This document shows positions 25,797-33,737 of a DNA stretch of 64,000 bases, one piece after another. Under the pieces are notes generated by a model that saw nothing but the letters and a program-made list of their open reading frames with translations, ran no database searches and was not told the origin of the DNA. The stretch lies in contig NZ_JAERRL010000009.1 of NCBI RefSeq assembly GCF_016741785.1, forward strand, positions 62,001 through 126,000, given 5' to 3'. The stretch comes from Streptomyces sp. 7-21. GTDB taxonomy: Bacteria; Actinomycetota; Actinomycetes; Streptomycetales; Streptomycetaceae. The translations under genes and the position numbers were made by a program. The first letter of the stretch is position 1; the number at the start of each line of letters is the position of its first letter.

Positions 25797-26375
25797 CTAG
25801 CCGGCGCGGCCTTCCGCCAGCAGCGACGCCACCTCAGGCACGTGGGAGAAGGCGGCGGGCCGGCGCAGGACGACGCCGGCCCGCCCGGAGGCGCGGTCGG
25901 ACGCGACGCGCTCCGGCGGCTCCCGCACGCGCCGTGCCTGCGCCGCCGCTTCCCCGGGCTCACTGGCATCGGCCAGCGCCCTCACCAGCCAGGAGGTGGA
26001 GAGCGCCAGTTCGCGGGGGTGTGTCGCGCCGTACCTGCCGAGCACCGCGCGCAGCGCCGGGACGGCCCGCAGCGGTCTGCGCAGTTCCGTGACGACCCGG
26101 GCCGCCATGACACGCAGTTCGTCCTGGGTGACCCAGTACACGTAGCCGGGGGCTCTCGTCGTTGTCTCCCGCTGCGGCGAGTGCCCCGGAGGCCTGCCCC
26201 AGCGCCCGGCGGGCGGGCTGGGCGTCTCCCGCGACGGCGTGAGCCCAGGCACGCGGGCGTACGAGAGCGCCCGCGGTGGTGCCGTTTCCCCGGTCTTCCG
26301 CATGAGCGGCCCGCGCGAGACTGACGCCCTCAGCCGCACGGCCGGTGCTGCTGTACTGGTATGCCCCAGGGACCG
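25797..26375 (-). pseudogene. Decayed XRE/TPR-type regulator (C-terminal remnant with frameshift)
   Basis: The minus strand encodes the C-terminal part of a Streptomyces regulator with tetratricopeptide-like repeats, split between two frames. One frame carries AWAHAVAGDAQPARRALGQA and ends near 26150 at DNDESP. The other continues with GYVYWVTQDELRVMAARVV, then ELALSTSWLVRALADA, to the stop at 25797. The break falls at a run of five C residues (minus strand), so one indel explains it. Homology upstream fades near 26375 and no N-terminal DNA-binding domain is found. It is therefore a remnant even if the indel were a sequencing error. Confidence 0.6.
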
Positions 26376-26898
26376 CAGGATGTTCCCAGCCGGCGGATGC
26401 TGGCCCCAACGACGCCCGCCGGCTCCCCAGTCTGGCCCACCCGGGGCCCGCACGCGGCCACCTGTGCTGAAGCCCAGAAAACGCGATGCTGCGAGGAAGC
26501 GGAACTGCGCGCCCCCGTACCGCGAACGCGCGGACAGGGACCACTCGGGAGAGGGCAGCAAGCCAGGACCGCGTTGACGTTCGATCCCCCTGAGCCGTAA
26601 AGCAGTCCGCCGGGAGGCCGAGTTGATCCGCACAACGGAAGCGGTGCCCGCGCACACGGACGCGGTGCTGCGCCAGGACGGCCCCGCACCGGCAGAGGTC
26701 CGGTTCGCCGCGTGCCGGGCCGTCGAATGTCTGAGAGACATGCTGCTCGTTGTCCGCCGCCGCGGCTTGCGGCTCGGCAGTCCGACGACGAGGTCCGGCC
26801 CCCGGAGCACGTGTATGCAGGCGGCCGGAGACCGGCCGGTGAGCGCGCACCCCACGCGGCCGGGCCCACCGGACGGCGGGATGCGGGAGAAAGGCTCC
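26376..26898. other. Stretch without a convincing gene
   Basis: No frame here shows a recognisable protein. A plus-strand frame opening with TTG at 26623 is GC-rich at third positions for about 60 codons (IRTTEAVPAHTDAVLRQDG). It lacks a ribosome site and runs into the AraC gene antisense, so I do not call it. The stretch may hold further debris of the decayed regulator next to it. Confidence 0.4.
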
Positions 26899-27840
26899 TC
26901 AGGAAGCGGGCGGGCCCAGGCGGCGGTGGTCCCGGGGGCTCACGCCGCGTTCGCGCTTGAAGGCGGCGCTTAACGCGAAGGCGCTGCCATACCCCACCCG
27001 CCGCGCCACGGCCTCCAGCGGCAGGTTGGTCTCGCGCAGCATGCGCGCCGCCAGCTCCAGACGCCACGCCGTGAGATATGCCATCGGCGGCTGCCCCACC
27101 AGCGCGGCGAACCGCTTGGCCAGCGCCGCCCGCGACACCCCCGCCTTGGCCGCCAGCGAGGCGACCGTCCACGGGTGCGCCGGATGGTCGTGCAGCAGCC
27201 GCAGCGCCTGCCCGACCACGGGATCGCCAAGCGCCCGGTACCACGCGGGGGCGTTCTCCTCCTTCTCGGCGAACCAGCCGCGCAGCACCGAGATGAGCAG
27301 CAGGTCCAGCAGCCGGTCGAGCACAGTCTCCTGCCCCGGCTCGTCCCGCTCGATCTCGGCCGAAAGCAATCCGGTGACCGCCGGGTCGGCCTGCCGGGAG
27401 ACGAGCAGCGGCGGCAGCGCCCGCAGCAGCCCGGCGGACACCTCACCGGGCATCTGGTAGGTGCCGACGAGGAGTTCGGCAGCGGCGCCGGGGCGTGAGC
27501 CCCAGGTACGCAGGCCCAGGTCCAGCGCCTCGCACAGCTCTTCTCTGCCCTGCGGCGTCACCGCGCAGCCGCCGGGCGTGATCACGGCCTGCGGCGGGGT
27601 AGCCGGGTCGTCGGCGACCATGTACGGCTCCGGGCCGCGCACCACGGCGACCTCTCCGGCTTCCAGCCGGACGGCGTCGCCCGTCGTGGGAATGACCCAC
27701 GCGTGGCCGCGCGCCGGAGTCAGCAGCGTGACCGGCGCCTGGTCCTCCACGCGCACCCCCCACGGCGGGTCAAGCACCACACGCATGAGGAACGCCCCGT
27801 GCGCGCGAGGCCCGTGGAGCAGGGAGGCGAGTGCGTCCAT
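26899..27840 (-). CDS. AraC-family transcriptional regulator with N-terminal cupin
   Basis: This 313-residue regulator has an N-terminal AraC-type cupin ligand domain (MRVVLDPPWGVRVEDQAP, and later ARGHAWVIP) and two C-terminal helix-turn-helices. The first is WTVASLAAKAGVSRAALAKRF; the second follows at LPLEAVARRVGYGSAFALSAAF. It resembles the cupin_6 group, often placed beside an oxidoreductase gene it controls, but no such gene is adjacent here. The ATG at 27840 is used. It is divergent from the truncated lipoprotein gene. Confidence 0.87.
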   Translation of the reverse strand: MDALASLLHGPRAHGAFLMRVVLDPPWGVRVEDQAPVTLLTPARGHAWVIPTTGDAVRLEAGEVAVVRGPEPYMVADDPATPPQAVITPGGCAVTPQGREELCEALDLGLRTWGSRPGAAAELLVGTYQMPGEVSAGLLRALPPLLVSRQADPAVTGLLSAEIERDEPGQETVLDRLLDLLLISVLRGWFAEKEENAPAWYRALGDPVVGQALRLLHDHPAHPWTVASLAAKAGVSRAALAKRFAALVGQPPMAYLTAWRLELAARMLRETNLPLEAVARRVGYGSAFALSAAFKRERGVSPRDHRRLGPPAS

Positions 27841-28006
27841 GGTCACCGAGCCTACGGGGGTGGACGCGGCGTACCTGAAGGGGCGTCGGGTTCGCTGCCG
27901 TTGCACCACCGCCTCAGCAACGCCTCACCGGTGCGCAGCAGTTTCCGCTGCGAAAGGATCCGGCCACGGGTGCGGACGGGCACGCAGGCGCGCGGCCGAG
28001 GACGAC

Positions 28007-28252
28007 ATGGCATCGGAGACCGGCTCCAGCCCGGTCAACTGGGAGCACTACGGCGAGGACGGCACCTCCTACCGGCGCGACGACGGCACGGACGTCACGT
28101 TTCTCATCGAGGGCCCCTACCTCGCGGTGATCTCCCGGGCCTCGGCGGAGGAGCCGCTGGCCGAGGCGCTCAACGAGATGCTCAGCGAGCGCATCTCCCA
28201 GTCCCTGCACGGCGAAACCCCCACCGCCACGGTGGACGCCTCCGCACTCTGA
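28007..28252 (+). pseudogene. Truncated first copy of the tandem lipoprotein family
   Basis: An 81-codon frame (MASETGSSPVNWEHYGEDG onward) ends with the same C-terminus as the two lipoprotein genes downstream, including GPYLAVIS, LNEMLSERISQSLHGETP and the final DASAL. The signal peptide, lipobox and first 150 or so residues of the family are missing, so it is a 5'-truncated copy. If translated it would be a small cytosolic protein. A hairpin like that of the next copy follows the stop. Confidence 0.65.
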
Positions 28253-28285
28253 CCGGGGTGCAGGGGATTACCCCGCGTTCAGCGG

Positions 28286-28318
28286 ACGCCCCCGGAACCA
28301 CACCGGTTCCGGGGGCGT
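28286..28318 (+). terminator. Hairpin terminator after the truncated lipoprotein copy
   Basis: ACGCCCCCGGAACC (28286-28299) pairs perfectly with GGTTCCGGGGGCGT (28305-28318) around a five-base loop. It is followed by a T-containing tail shared with the next copy's terminator, so terminator and gene were duplicated together. Confidence 0.65.
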
Positions 28319-28392
28319 ACCTTTGTGTTCTGGCTGGCCGGTTACCACCTGAGTGAGCGGCCGGGGACACTCCCGGCCGGAGAGGACACGCA

Positions 28393-29127
28393 ATGAGGGT
28401 GTGGACACGGCTCAGCGCGGTCACGGCCGCCGCCGTCGTGACGGCACTGGTGCTGACAGCCTGCTCCGAGGGGGGATCGAGCCGCAGGCACCACTCGTCC
28501 ACGGGCGGCAGCGACTCGTCGCACGACGATGGCGGCGTGCACAAGGACGACCCCGACGACACGGACGACCGGCCCACCGGCGGCAGCAGCCGCAGGCCCT
28601 CCCAGCCGCACCGGCCCAACGACCGCACCATCGCGGCCATCCTCCCGGACCTCGCCGCCCTGCACGGCATCCCCTACACCGCGCTGGACCGCGAGGTGTC
28701 AGCGCAGAACGGCGCGGACGCCGACCTCTGCCAGGTCGTCAGCGCCGCCTGTGAGTCGCTGCGGGCCCACGGTGACGTCTCCTTCACCGACAGCTCCGAC
28801 GAGGACCAGGTCCAGTTCGAGCTGTATGGCTACAGCAGCGGACCAGCCGCCCTCGACGCCCTGGAGGCGATCGAAACGGACCTGGTCACCCCCGGTCACG
28901 GCTTCAGCCCGTCCGGCTGGGAGCACCACGGCGAGGACGGCTCGGGCTTCACCTTCGGCGACGATGAGCACGTCGCGTTCCTCGTCCAGGGCCCCTACCT
29001 CGGGGTGGTGAACGGCTCGTCGGCGGATCAGGCGCTCGGCGAGACGCTCAACGACATGTTCAGCGAGCGCATCTCCCAGTCCCTGCACGGCGAAACCCCC
29101 TCCGCCACCGTTTCCTCCGTTGCCTGA
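28393..29127 (+). CDS. Putative lipoprotein of a tandem family, copy 2
   Basis: This 244-residue protein starts with a signal peptide and the lipobox LVLTAC, so it should be a lipid-anchored surface protein. Next comes a His/Ser/Asp-rich low-complexity segment (residues about 28-75), then a compact domain of roughly 150 residues. The domain includes RTIAAILPDLAALHGIPY, a pair of cysteines (LCQVVSAACESL) and the C-terminal ISQSLHGETPSATV. I do not recognise the family. An AGAGGA ribosome site lies six bases before the ATG at 28393. Copies lie on both sides, each followed by a similar hairpin. Confidence 0.75.
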   Translation: MRVWTRLSAVTAAAVVTALVLTACSEGGSSRRHHSSTGGSDSSHDDGGVHKDDPDDTDDRPTGGSSRRPSQPHRPNDRTIAAILPDLAALHGIPYTALDREVSAQNGADADLCQVVSAACESLRAHGDVSFTDSSDEDQVQFELYGYSSGPAALDALEAIETDLVTPGHGFSPSGWEHHGEDGSGFTFGDDEHVAFLVQGPYLGVVNGSSADQALGETLNDMFSERISQSLHGETPSATVSSVA

Positions 29128-29158
29128 TCACCGTTCAGCAACCGTTTGACACGGTGGG

Positions 29159-29193
29159 GACGCCCCCGGAACCAGCCTGGTGCCGGGGGCGTC
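29159..29193 (+). terminator. Hairpin terminator after lipoprotein copy 2
   Basis: GACGCCCCCGGAACCA (29159-29174) pairs with TGGTGCCGGGGGCGTC (29178-29193), with one mismatch and a three-base loop. It is closely related in sequence to the hairpin at 28286-28318, as is the tail that follows. Confidence 0.65.
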
Positions 29194-29265
29194 CCTCGTG
29201 TTCTGACTGGTCAGTACCACTTGACAAAGCGTCGGCGACTCCTCCGGCTGGAAAGGACATGCAAC

Positions 29266-30021
29266 ATGAGGGCGCGGACACGGCTGAGCGCGGTGACAAC
29301 CGTCATCGTCGCGACAGCGCTGGTGCTGACGGCCTGCTCGGGCACAGGAGGCCGTCGGCACCACTCGTCCTCGTCGGGCGGCAGCGACTCCATGCACGAC
29401 GACTCTGACGGCGGCGACGGCAGCAGCGGCGTGCACAAGGACGACACCGACGATACGGACGACCTGTCTACCGGCGGCAGCGGCCGCAGGCCCTCCCGGC
29501 CGCACCGGCCCAACGACCGCGCCATCGCGGCCATCCTGCCGGACCTGGCCGCACTGGAGGGCACCCCCTACGGCGAGCTGGAAGAAGATCCGGTAGCGGA
29601 GAACGGTGATGACGCCTCCGCCTGCGAGGCATTCAGCCGCGCGTGTGAGGCGCTGCGGGCCTACGGCGAAGTGCTGTACGCCGGCTCTTCCAGCGAGAAG
29701 GGTGTCGGCTTCGAGCTGTATGGCTACGACAGCGAGCCGGCTGCCCGCAACGCCCTGGAAGTGATCGACACGGAGTTCTCCGGTTACGACTTCCGTCCGT
29801 CCAGCTTCGCGCACTACGGAGAGGACGGCTCAAGCTACACCTTCGGCGACGATGAAAGCGTCACGTTGCTCGTCCAAGGTCCCTACATGGGCATGGTCTA
29901 CGGCTCGTTGGGGGACCAGCAGGCCCTGGCCGAGGCGCTCAACGAGATGTTCAGCGAGCGCATCTCCCAGTCCCTGCACGGCGAAACCCCCTCCGCGGCG
30001 GTGAACACCTCCGCCCTCTGA
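29266..30021 (+). CDS. Putative lipoprotein of a tandem family, copy 3
   Basis: This 251-residue paralogue of the preceding gene has the same layout: signal peptide with lipobox LVLTAC, a His/Ser- and Asp-rich spacer (HHSSSSGG, DSMHDDSDGGDG), RAIAAILPDLAALEGTPY, a cysteine pair (ACEAFSRACEAL) and the shared C-terminus ending NTSAL. The ATG at 29266 has AAAGGA about ten bases upstream. The protein is acidic, which with the histidines could bind cations, but that is speculation. Function is unknown. The block upstream of its start resembles the region upstream of copy 2. Confidence 0.75.
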   Translation: MRARTRLSAVTTVIVATALVLTACSGTGGRRHHSSSSGGSDSMHDDSDGGDGSSGVHKDDTDDTDDLSTGGSGRRPSRPHRPNDRAIAAILPDLAALEGTPYGELEEDPVAENGDDASACEAFSRACEALRAYGEVLYAGSSSEKGVGFELYGYDSEPAARNALEVIDTEFSGYDFRPSSFAHYGEDGSSYTFGDDESVTLLVQGPYMGMVYGSLGDQQALAEALNEMFSERISQSLHGETPSAAVNTSAL

Positions 30022-30035
30022 CCCGGATGCCCCAC

Positions 30036-30073
30036 GGGCCCGCTCCCCGCGCGTGCGTGCGGTGGGCGGGCCC
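30036..30073 (+). terminator. Hairpin after lipoprotein copy 3
   Basis: GGGCCCGC (30036-30043) pairs with GCGGGCCC (30066-30073), and further imperfect pairing extends inward. It begins 14 bases after the stop codon. It differs from the hairpins of the first two copies. Confidence 0.5.
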
Positions 30074-30122
30074 TCGGCGCCGTCGGGGAAGGACATGCGG
30101 GAAGGACCTTCCCCCGCGGCGA

Positions 30123-30175
30123 CGGCGTCTCACGGCACGGCGCCGGCCGCGGCCGCGTGATGCCGTGAGACGCCG
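30123..30175. terminator. Bidirectional terminator between the lipoprotein and MFS genes
   Basis: CGGCGTCTCACGGCA (30123-30137) pairs perfectly with TGCCGTGAGACGCCG (30161-30175), and the loop itself contains a GC palindrome. It lies between converging genes and ends ten bases before the MFS stop. Confidence 0.65.
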
Positions 30176-30184
30176 GTGGTCAGG

Positions 30185-31813
30185 TCAGGCCCGCGCGGCG
30201 GGGTCCGGCGGGGCCGCCTGCGCTTCCTTGCTGAGGTCCGGCCCGGAGGCGGCGCGCGGCGACAGGTCGAGGCTGTCGCGCAGGGTCGCCGGGGTGAGGA
30301 AGAGGACGGCGATCACGCCGAGCACGGCGATGCCGGCCGAGATCAGGAAGATGTTGCCGGTGGCGTCGCCGTAGGCGGCGCGGACGACCTCCTGGACCGG
30401 TGCGGGCATCGCGGCGATGTTCAGCGTGGAGCCGCCGCCGTCCGACGCGGCCGGGTCGATGCCCAGCTCGCGCAGGCCGCCCGCGATCTTCGTGGCGACC
30501 TGGTTCGCCAGTACGGCGCCGAGGACGGAGACGCCGACGGTGCCGCCGAGCGAGCGGAAGAACGTGATCGCGCCGCTGGCCGCGCCGACCTCGGCGAGGG
30601 GAACGGTGTTCTGCACGACCAGCACGAGGTTCTGCATCGACATGCCGACGCCGGTGCCGACGGCGAACATGCCCGCCGCGACGGCCGGCAGCGGCGTCGC
30701 GTGGTCGATCTGCGACAGCGCGAGAAAGCCCCCGGTCAGGACGAGGACGCCGGTGACGATATACGGCTTGACCTTTCCGCTGCGGGAGACCAGCCGCCCG
30801 GAGACGGCCGCGGACAGCAGCACGCCGCCCATCATCGGGATGGTGAGCAGGCCGGCCTCCGTCGGCGAGTAGCCGCGGCCGATCTGGAAGTACTGGCCGA
30901 GGAAGACGGCCCCGCCGAACATGGCCATGCCCACGGCGAGGCTGGCCGTGATCGCCAGCGCCGGGTCGCGGCGGCGCACCACGTGCAGCGGGACGACGGG
31001 CTCGGGCACCCGCGTCTCCACCCACACGGCCAGGCCCAGCAGCACCACGCTGCCGCTGGTCATGGCGGCGGTCTGCCAGGAGAGCCAGGCGAACTCGGTG
31101 TCCACGAACGTCACCCACAGCAGCAGCAGGCTCACGCCGGCGGCGATCAGCGAGGCGCCCGCGTAGTCGACCTTGGTGTCAGGGCGGCGGGTCTCCGCCA
31201 GGTGCAGCGTGCGGCTGAGGATGACCAGCGCGACCAGCGCGAACGGCACACCGATGAAGAAGCACCAGCGCCAGCCCAGCCACGAGATGTCGGTGAGGGC
31301 GCCGCCGAGCAGCGGACCGCCGACGGTGGCCACGGCCATCACGCCGCCCAGGTAGCCGTTGTACCGGCCCCGCTCCTTGGGGCTGACCATCGCCGCGATG
31401 ACGACCTGCACGAGCACCTGCACCGCGCCCATGCCCAGGCCCTGGATGACGCGGAAACCGATCAGCTGCCCGGTGTTCTGCGCCAAGCCGCAGGCCAGCG
31501 AGGAGACCGTGAAGAGCGCCACGGCGGTCTGAAGGAGCAGCTTCTTGCTGAACAGGTCGGCGAGCTTGCCCCAGATCGGCGTCGAGGCGGTCGAGGCCAG
31601 CAGCATGGCCGTGACGACCCAGGTGTACTGCGACTGCGTGCCGTTGAGCGAGCCGATGATCTGCGGCAGGGCCACCGAGACCACCGTGGTGCTGATCATG
31701 GCGACGAACAGCACGATGAGCAGGCCGCTCATCGCGCGCATGACGTGGCGGTGATCCATCGGTGCGGTGGCGGGATGCACGTCGTCGGGGCGTGCGGCCG
31801 GACGTGCGCTCAC
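30185..31813 (-). CDS. MFS drug exporter, DHA2 (EmrB/QacA) family
   Basis: This 542-residue membrane protein has about 14 hydrophobic spans and the motifs of proton-driven multidrug exporters of the DHA2 family. Examples are MISTTVVSVALPQIIGSL in span 1, WGKLADLFSKK (motif A) after span 2, and RVIQGLGMGAV (motif B) in span 4. GTG 31813 is the chosen start, with AGGGGG eight bases upstream. It is divergent from a TetR gene, the standard arrangement for a repressor and the exporter it controls. Substrate unknown. Confidence 0.88.
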   Translation of the reverse strand: MSARPAARPDDVHPATAPMDHRHVMRAMSGLLIVLFVAMISTTVVSVALPQIIGSLNGTQSQYTWVVTAMLLASTASTPIWGKLADLFSKKLLLQTAVALFTVSSLACGLAQNTGQLIGFRVIQGLGMGAVQVLVQVVIAAMVSPKERGRYNGYLGGVMAVATVGGPLLGGALTDISWLGWRWCFFIGVPFALVALVILSRTLHLAETRRPDTKVDYAGASLIAAGVSLLLLWVTFVDTEFAWLSWQTAAMTSGSVVLLGLAVWVETRVPEPVVPLHVVRRRDPALAITASLAVGMAMFGGAVFLGQYFQIGRGYSPTEAGLLTIPMMGGVLLSAAVSGRLVSRSGKVKPYIVTGVLVLTGGFLALSQIDHATPLPAVAAGMFAVGTGVGMSMQNLVLVVQNTVPLAEVGAASGAITFFRSLGGTVGVSVLGAVLANQVATKIAGGLRELGIDPAASDGGGSTLNIAAMPAPVQEVVRAAYGDATGNIFLISAGIAVLGVIAVLFLTPATLRDSLDLSPRAASGPDLSKEAQAAPPDPAARA

Positions 31814-31848
31814 GCGCGGAACCCCCTGTGCGAGACGGGTGCCAGACA

Positions 31849-31916
31849 ATGCCAACAATCATAACTGCACATTGGGCATCTTTTCTCATTGAGCAACTTT
31901 TCTGACTCTGTAGCAT
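31849..31916. promoter_or_regulatory. Operator/promoter region shared by MFS and TetR genes
   Basis: The 112-bp divergent gap is A+T-rich. ATGCCAA (31849-31855) and TTGGGCAT (31872-31879) form an imperfect inverted repeat likely to bind the TetR protein. Towards tetR, TTGAGC (31889-31894) and TAGCAT (31911-31916) are 16 bases apart; transcription would start within a few bases of the ATG at 31926. On the minus strand TATGAT (31858-31863) is a good -10 for the exporter and lies inside the inverted repeat. Confidence 0.45.
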
Positions 31917-31925
31917 CATGGAGCC

Positions 31926-32579
31926 ATGGACACCACCACTGGCCTGCGGGAACGCAAGAAGGCGGCCACGCGGCAGGCCGTGCACGAGGCGACGCTGCGG
32001 CTCACCGTGGAGCGCGGCATCGAGAACGTCACCGTGGAGGCGATCGCGGACGCGGCCGGCATCTCCCGCCGCACGTTCTCGAACTACTTCTCCTCCAAAG
32101 AGGACGCTCTTCTCTTCGGCGACCAGCGCCAGACCGGTGTCCTGCTCCAGGCGCTGCGGGAACGCCCCGCCGACGAGCCCGCCTGGACCGCGCTGCGGCA
32201 GGCGGCGCAGACCGTGTTCACGCGCCACTCGGCCGACCCGGCGCAGCGCGACTGGGCCGTCCGCTGCCGGCTCGCGCTGCGTCATCCGTCACTGCTCGCG
32301 CGCCAGCTCGCCAACCGCGTCGCATTCGAGCACGACATCGCCGAGGCGCTGGCCGGACGCCCCGGGACCGACCAGGTCAGCCCGGAGGTCCTCGCCGCCG
32401 TCTTCCTCACCTCGCTGCGCCTGGCCACCAACGCCTGGCTGCGGGAGAACGAGCGGGAGAACGAGCGGGAGAACGAGGCCGCCGGCCGGCCCGGCGCCGA
32501 CGCCGAAGGGCTCACCGGCCGCGCGCTCATCGACGTCCTCGCGACGTACCTGGACGAGGCCGGCCAGGCGTTCCGCTGA
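31926..32579 (+). CDS. TetR-family transcriptional regulator
   Basis: This 217-residue protein has the TetR DNA-binding domain at residues about 10-55 (NVTVEAIADAAGISRRTFSNYF) and a helical ligand domain after it. It is divergent from the DHA2 exporter and probably represses it, being released by the exported compound or a related one. Near the C-terminus a 12-bp unit is repeated three times in frame, giving RENE three times, which lengthens a surface helix. No ribosome site precedes the ATG, in keeping with a leaderless or nearly leaderless message. Confidence 0.87.
   Translation: MDTTTGLRERKKAATRQAVHEATLRLTVERGIENVTVEAIADAAGISRRTFSNYFSSKEDALLFGDQRQTGVLLQALRERPADEPAWTALRQAAQTVFTRHSADPAQRDWAVRCRLALRHPSLLARQLANRVAFEHDIAEALAGRPGTDQVSPEVLAAVFLTSLRLATNAWLRENERENERENEAAGRPGADAEGLTGRALIDVLATYLDEAGQAFR
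32442..32477 (+). repeat. Three 12-bp tandem repeats inside the TetR gene
   Basis: The unit CGGGAGAACGAG occurs three times without change and encodes (RENE)3. Since 12 is a multiple of three, copy-number change would keep the frame. It is a likely site of slippage variation between strains. Confidence 0.85.
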
Positions 32580-32591
32580 CCGGCGGGCCGC

Positions 32592-33623
32592 TCAGACGGC
32601 GGCCGCCGCCGCGGCCAGGGCCTGCGTACCTGGCGCGCACGCCTCGCGCAGCGCCGCCAGCTCCTCCTGCGCCAGCTCACGGGCGGCCGAGCCCCGGCTG
32701 GCATCCGTGAACAGCGGCGCCGCCGCGTCCAGCCAGCGCTCGTCGGCCGCCACCCCCGCGAACCGCGCCAGCCGCGCCAGCTCGCCCCGGGGATCGTCCA
32801 GCAGCCGCTCGTACGACAGCTCGGTGCGCTGCCCGGCGGGCACCGGCGCCAGGTACGCCACGGCCTGCGTGACCAGCTCCGACCACAGCTCGCCGAACCG
32901 CGCCACCGGCACCCCGCGCGACGCCAGCCACCCGGTGTCGATCCGGGTGCTGACGAGCGCGGCCAGCTCGGGCGGCAGCCCGCGGAGGTGCTCCTCGGTC
33001 AGCTCGGACACCGTCGCGACGCCGGTCAGCTCGAACACCTCCCGCATCACCATGATCGTCTGGTAGCCGGTGTGGCGGCTCATGGACAGCGCGCAGTCCG
33101 GTCCGTAACGGTGCATGTGCACGAAACGGGCCTCAGGAAAGCACTCCCGCAGCCGCGGGATCCACATCACGGAGTAGCCGGACCGCTCCACCACCGCCTC
33201 GCGCCCGAAGTGCTCCCGCAGCAGCGCCAGCAGGGCGGCGAAGTGCTCCTCCGCCGGGCGCCTGGGCCAGCGCGGCACCTCCCGCTCCAGCGCGGCCAGC
33301 ACCGCCGGCGGGTCGTCCGTCAGGTGCGGCAGCACCATCAGGCTCAGCGCCGGGAGGCCCGGCCGGGGGTCCAGGAACTCGGGCATCACCACCCCGTCCC
33401 TGAGCAGCCGCTCGAAGACAGGACTGGGCTCGGCCAGCATCCGCCAGAACTCCTCGCCCGTCAGCGGCGACGCCGGCAGGGCGCGCTCCGGCTCGGTCAG
33501 GGAGGCCAGCAGCTCGTTGAGGCTCAGCAGCCCCGGATGCAGCCGCAGCGCCCGCGACAGCGCGGACGAGCCGCTGCGCCCGGAGCCGACGACGAAGGTC
33601 ACGGGGAAGGACAGGCGCGGCAC
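32592..33623 (-). CDS. Sulfotransferase family protein
   Basis: This 343-residue protein opens with FVVGSGRSGSSALSRAL (residues 10-26), the PAPS phosphate-binding loop of sulfotransferases, and later has RFVHMHRYGPDCALSMSRH, which fits the 3'-phosphate motif. It should transfer sulfate from PAPS to a hydroxyl or amine group. The acceptor is unknown and no biosynthetic genes flank it. It is divergent from the nitrite reductase operon and converges with tetR, whose stop is 12 bases away. The start ATG at 33623 puts the P-loop at the usual distance from the N-terminus. Confidence 0.8.
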   Translation of the reverse strand: MPRLSFPVTFVVGSGRSGSSALSRALRLHPGLLSLNELLASLTEPERALPASPLTGEEFWRMLAEPSPVFERLLRDGVVMPEFLDPRPGLPALSLMVLPHLTDDPPAVLAALEREVPRWPRRPAEEHFAALLALLREHFGREAVVERSGYSVMWIPRLRECFPEARFVHMHRYGPDCALSMSRHTGYQTIMVMREVFELTGVATVSELTEEHLRGLPPELAALVSTRIDTGWLASRGVPVARFGELWSELVTQAVAYLAPVPAGQRTELSYERLLDDPRGELARLARFAGVAADERWLDAAAPLFTDASRGSAARELAQEELAALREACAPGTQALAAAAAAV

Positions 33624-33677
33624 GCACCATGGCTACCCGGGGGCTCACACATGTGAACCACTGTTGCTGAGGGCAGC

Positions 33678-33715
33678 GTTGCCTCCGGGAAACGGCCGTG
33701 ATGCCGCCGGGTAAC
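33678..33715 (+). promoter_or_regulatory. GlnR-like box upstream of the nitrite reductase operon
   Basis: Four five-base blocks with exact six-base spacing occur 23 bases before the operon's first ATG: GTTGC-N6-GAAAC-N6-GATGC-N6-GTAAC. The actinobacterial GlnR consensus is GTnAC-N6-GaAAc repeated twice. On the complementary strand the blocks read GTTAC, GCATC, GTTTC, GCAAC, also a fair match. GlnR is known to activate nirB in Streptomyces, so site and context agree. Confidence 0.55.
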
Positions 33716-33737
33716 AGCACCCCCGCACGCTGACGGC

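Noticed and set aside
22658..25969. An 1103-residue version of nitrate reductase
   Set aside because: The added N-terminal part overlaps the chelatase gene antisense; homology begins at the ATG near 24835 with the 4Fe-4S cysteines at the expected distance.
26623..26973. A 116-codon plus-strand frame starting with TTG
   Set aside because: Third-position GC is high for part of it, but there is no ribosome site, no recognisable family, and it overlaps the AraC gene antisense.
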